Part shown: one piece after another, positions 15,521 through 18,607 of the stretch
Numbering within the stretch: position 1 is the stretch's first letter
Layout: every line of letters starts with the position of its first letter
Assembly: GCA_036524155.1 (NCBI GenBank)
Contig: DATDCV010000012.1
Coordinates: forward strand, 1 to 18,607
From: DATDCV01 sp036524155
GTDB lineage: Bacteria > Verrucomicrobiota > Verrucomicrobiia > Limisphaerales > UBA8199
Direction: 5' to 3'
DNA: 18,607 bases
Program-made: the position numbers and the translations under genes
Notes under the pieces: generated by a model
Seen by the model: only the letters and a program-made list of their open reading frames with translations
Told to the model about the DNA's origin: nothing
Database searches by the model: none

Positions 15521-18500
15521 ATGAAGAGAGCGATTCCGTCACGGCGTCACACGAGGAAAGCAAAAGTTTCCGTCTGGACCGAGGAGGTTCTTATCCCGAC
15601 CTATCTGCCCGCGCTCCCGGACAAGAACCCGATGTTCCTCGAAAAGCGCGTGTACCAGGGCAGCAGTGGCGAGGTTTATCCGCTGCCGTTCACGGATCGC
15701 GTCGCTGAAAAACCGGTCGACCGCAGGTGGAAGGCGCTTTGGATCGAAAACGAATTCGTTAGCGTCATGGTGCTGCCCGAGCTCGGTGGACGCATTCACG
15801 TTTTCCAGGACAAAACCAACCATTACGACGCGATCTATCGCCAGCCCGTCATCAAGCCCGCGCTCGTCGGATTGGCGGGGCCTTGGATTTCCGGTGGCAT
15901 CGAGTTGAATTGGCCGCAACACCACCGCCCAGGAACTTTTCTGCCGGTCGATTTTGAGGTCGAGGCGCACCCTGACGGCTCGAAAACAATCTGGTGCAGC
16001 GATCTCGATCCCATGACCCGCATGAAAGGCATGCATGGCGTCTGCCTCCATCCAGGGCGCTCCTGCCTGGAGCTCAAGGTGCGTGTTTACAATCGCACAC
16101 CCTTCACGCAAACCTTCCTCTGGTGGGCCAATGTCGCCACTCGCGTGCATGAGGCTTATCAGAGCTTCTTTCCGCCCGATGTTTTCTACGTCGCCGACCA
16201 CGCCCGGCGTTCGATGAGCAATTACCCGTTGTGCCAGGGCTCTTATTACGGGGTGAACTACGGTAGACGCGGCCGGCAGGGTGTCCCACCCCACGAGCGC
16301 CCGGCTCAATTTAGACCACCGCATTGTGGCGGCAGAACCAGCGCCACGGATTTGCTCCCTGATTACGCCCCGAACGATTTGTCCTTTTACGCCAATATTC
16401 CCACCCCTTGCTCGTATATGTGCATGGGAAGCGCGCAGAACTTCTTTGGCGGCTACGATTACGCCGCCCAGGCCGGCATCGTGCATTGGGCTAATCACCA
16501 CATCTCGCCGGGGAAGAAACAGTGGACCTGGGGTAACCATGAATTCGGCTACGCGTGGGACCGTAACCTCACCGCTCCGGATGCGAAGGGAGAATTTGGC
16601 CCCTACATCGAGCTCATGGCCGGCGTTTATACCGACAACCAGCCCGACTTCAGTTTCCTCCAACCCAGGGAAACGAAAGTGTGGAGCCAGTACTGGTATC
16701 CGATCCAAAAGATCGGTCCGGCGCAACAGGCCAACCTTGAGGCGGCCGTGAGTGTTCGCCGGCGGAACGGCAGGTGGACAGTCGGCGTCGCCGTCACGCG
16801 CCGCCAACCGCGCGCCGTGGTCAGCGTCACCATGGGCGGCAGGAAGCTCGCCTCATTCGTGCGAGACCTGTCTCCTTCAAGCCCGCTGCTGGAAGAAATC
16901 AAGGTCCCCGACAGCTTGCGCAACCCGGTAATTTCCGTCCGGGACAAAACAGGGCGCGAACTCATCCTCTGCCATGTTAAGCCGTCGGCTCGCGGGAAAG
17001 TGCCTCCACCAGCGACTGAACCGCCGGCCCCGGCAAAGATCGCCAGTGCTGATGAACTTTACGTCACCGGCCTGCACCTCGAACAGTACCGTCACGCCAC
17101 ACGCTGTCCGACCCTTTATTGGAAAGAGGCACTACGGCGGGATCCGCTGGATGCGCGCTGCAACAACGCCATGGGGTTGTGGCATTTGCGGCGAGGTGAG
17201 TTCGCCGTCGCAGAAAAGCATTTTCGCACCGCTATCGGACGGCTTACGCGGCGCAACCCGAATCCTCACGATGGCGAGGCATTTTACAGTCTTGGCCTGT
17301 CTCTGCGTTATCTTGGGCGTAACGAGGAGGCTTACGCCGCGTTCTACAAAGCCACTTGGAACCAGGCCTGGGCGGCCGCTGGCTACCACGCTCTGGCGGA
17401 ATTGGACTGTGCTCGTCAGAGTTGGGCCTCGGCCTTGGAACACCTGGATCAGTCGCTACGCTTCAATACGGATAACACGGGCGCACGCAATCTGAAGGCG
17501 ATCGTCCTCAGGAAATTGGGCCGGAAGATCGAGGCCATAACGTTAATCGAGACTACGCTGGCGCTCGATCCACTCGACTGGTGGGCGCGGCACCTTCGGG
17601 GGGAATCGCTTGCCTGTGACCTGCAAACCGCGCTCGACTTGGCTTTGGATTCCGTCCGGGCGGGATTTTACGCGGAAGCAATCGCCGTGCTGCGCAACGC
17701 AGCCCGGGCGGCCAGGCAAGTCATCGCAAAAGCCGCGCGCGCCAACCGCCAGACGAGGCACGCGCTGCCCGACCAAAGCTGGGGTGCGGCGCCGCTGGTG
17801 CACTATTACCTGGGATGGCTTTACGAAAGCATTGGGAATGCGAAGGCTTCCGCTGAGCATTACCGGACCGCTGCGGCGTGGCCGCCGGACTACTGCTTCC
17901 CCGCCCGACTCGAGGAAATTGCCATCCTCGAAGCCGCGATCCACTCCAACCCCGCCGACCCGCGAGCGCCCTATTACCTTGGCAACCTCCTGTATGATAA
18001 ACGCCGGCACCAGGAAGGCATTAGGTTGTGGGAACGAGCGGCTGATTTGGACCCTGGGTTTTCGATTGTCTGGCGCAACCTCGGCGTCGGTTATTTCAAC
18101 GTTCGGCGGGATCCCGCGCGGGCACGGGCGGCTTATGACAAAGCGATCCGGGCGAATCCGAAGGACGCCCGGCTGCTCTATGAACGTGACCAGCTCTGGA
18201 AACGGTTGGGGGAGGCGCCCACCAACCGATTGCGCGAGCTGGAAAAGCGGCTGGACCTGGTACGACAACGGGACGACCTGAGCGTGGAGTTGTGCGCGCT
18301 CTACAACCAGGTGGGACGGCATCGAGAAGCGCTGGCGCTGGTCAGCAGCCGGCATTTTCAGCCCTGGGAGGGCGGCGAGGGCGGTCCGCTGGGCCAGCAT
18401 GTTCGCTCACACCTCGCTCTCGGACGCGAGGCGCTGGCACGCGGAGAAGCCGCCGAGGCGCGCCAACATCTCGAGGCTGCGACGAAGGCTCCTCAAAACC

Positions 18501-18607
18501 TTGGCGAGGCGAAACATATACTGGCCAACCAGAGCGACATCCATTACCGGCTCGGTTGCGCTTGCGCGGCGCTGGGGGATAAGGTGTCGGCGCGTCGCCA
18601 CTGGCTT
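15521..18607 (+). CDS. DUF5107 domain protein with C-terminal TPR repeats (3' end missing)
   Basis: A large protein open for 1029 codons to the window end, so partial. Residues 15 to about 490 match DUF5107, a domain related in fold to sugar-mutarotase-like proteins: SVWTEEVLIPTY, KNPMFLEKRVYQGSSG, LPELGGRIHVF, NWPQHHRP (130-137), SPGKKQWTWG (329-338), AWDRNLT and VYTDNQPDF are all present. A Pro-rich linker (about 488-506) leads into TPR-type helical repeats from about 508 onward, such as ARCNNAMGLWHLRRGEFAVA and APYYLGNLLYDKRRHQEGI. No signal peptide is seen, so it is probably cytoplasmic. Function is not established; relatives often occur near carbohydrate genes. I prefer the ATG at 15521 because family sequence begins about 14 codons later, but an in-frame ATG at 15425 has an AGAGGA ten bases upstream and cannot be excluded. 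The nearest in-frame stop is at 15416. It is the only plus-strand gene. Confidence 0.9.
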   Translation, partial: MKRAIPSRRHTRKAKVSVWTEEVLIPTYLPALPDKNPMFLEKRVYQGSSGEVYPLPFTDRVAEKPVDRRWKALWIENEFVSVMVLPELGGRIHVFQDKTNHYDAIYRQPVIKPALVGLAGPWISGGIELNWPQHHRPGTFLPVDFEVEAHPDGSKTIWCSDLDPMTRMKGMHGVCLHPGRSCLELKVRVYNRTPFTQTFLWWANVATRVHEAYQSFFPPDVFYVADHARRSMSNYPLCQGSYYGVNYGRRGRQGVPPHERPAQFRPPHCGGRTSATDLLPDYAPNDLSFYANIPTPCSYMCMGSAQNFFGGYDYAAQAGIVHWANHHISPGKKQWTWGNHEFGYAWDRNLTAPDAKGEFGPYIELMAGVYTDNQPDFSFLQPRETKVWSQYWYPIQKIGPAQQANLEAAVSVRRRNGRWTVGVAVTRRQPRAVVSVTMGGRKLASFVRDLSPSSPLLEEIKVPDSLRNPVISVRDKTGRELILCHVKPSARGKVPPPATEPPAPAKIASADELYVTGLHLEQYRHATRCPTLYWKEALRRDPLDARCNNAMGLWHLRRGEFAVAEKHFRTAIGRLTRRNPNPHDGEAFYSLGLSLRYLGRNEEAYAAFYKATWNQAWAAAGYHALAELDCARQSWASALEHLDQSLRFNTDNTGARNLKAIVLRKLGRKIEAITLIETTLALDPLDWWARHLRGESLACDLQTALDLALDSVRAGFYAEAIAVLRNAARAARQVIAKAARANRQTRHALPDQSWGAAPLVHYYLGWLYESIGNAKASAEHYRTAAAWPPDYCFPARLEEIAILEAAIHSNPADPRAPYYLGNLLYDKRRHQEGIRLWERAADLDPGFSIVWRNLGVGYFNVRRDPARARAAYDKAIRANPKDARLLYERDQLWKRLGEAPTNRLRELEKRLDLVRQRDDLSVELCALYNQVGRHREALALVSSRHFQPWEGGEGGPLGQHVRSHLALGREALARGEAAEARQHLEAATKAPQNLGEAKHILANQSDIHYRLGCACAALGDKVSARRHWL

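Noticed and set aside
15539..16807. A 422-codon minus-strand open frame.
   Set aside because: It is antisense to the DUF5107 domain, which has clear conserved segments on the plus strand.
17543..18400. A 285-codon minus-strand open frame.
   Set aside because: It is antisense to the TPR region of the DUF5107 protein; the plus-strand frame shows regular TPR spacing.

Overview
This is an 18.6 kb, GC-rich window that looks like chromosomal DNA of a Verrucomicrobiota bacterium, probably near the Pedosphaera/Limisphaerales group. The clue is a pair of signal-peptide-bearing beta-barrel proteins of a type common in that phylum, together with a DUF5107-TPR protein and an exported sugar-isomerase-like protein. 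KdsB (CMP-KDO synthesis) and C-terminal-Phe outer-membrane barrels show a Gram-negative, LPS-type envelope. The lineage call is inference from remembered protein families, not a database search.

Layout: everything from position 15044 down to 1 is read on the minus strand. In transcription order it is: two tandem paralogous outer-membrane porins (15044-13866, then 13712-12504); the DEAH-box RNA helicase hrpA (12367-8240); a Tat-exported xylose-isomerase-like TIM-barrel protein (8074-7103); mutS (6907-4223); a HEAT-repeat protein (4008-2857); kdsB (2575-1805); pyrG (1657-50); and the first 13 codons of another gene at the left edge. One gene diverges on the plus strand: a DUF5107 plus TPR protein starting near 15521 and running off the right end. 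The divergent gap is 476 bp.

How the genes work together: pyrG makes CTP, and KdsB uses CTP to activate KDO, so that pair is a plausible metabolic unit. MutS (mismatch repair) carries a C-terminal beta-clamp-binding motif. HrpA acts in RNA/ribosome metabolism. The porins, isomerase and DUF5107 protein suggest uptake and handling of carbohydrates, but no shared pathway is demonstrated. Most gaps are 130-280 bp, so many genes probably have their own promoters. The clearest regulatory element is a textbook intrinsic terminator between the two porins.

I found no tRNA, rRNA, CRISPR array, insertion sequence or phage gene, and no convincing new multi-gene system. The most unusual DNA is non-coding: an in-register 8-bp tandem repeat upstream of pyrG, whose unit reappears in opposite orientation inside the last codons of kdsB; a 14-bp perfect palindrome abutting the kdsB stop codon; and a 9-bp-period array of GTCNGAC palindromes upstream of hrpA.
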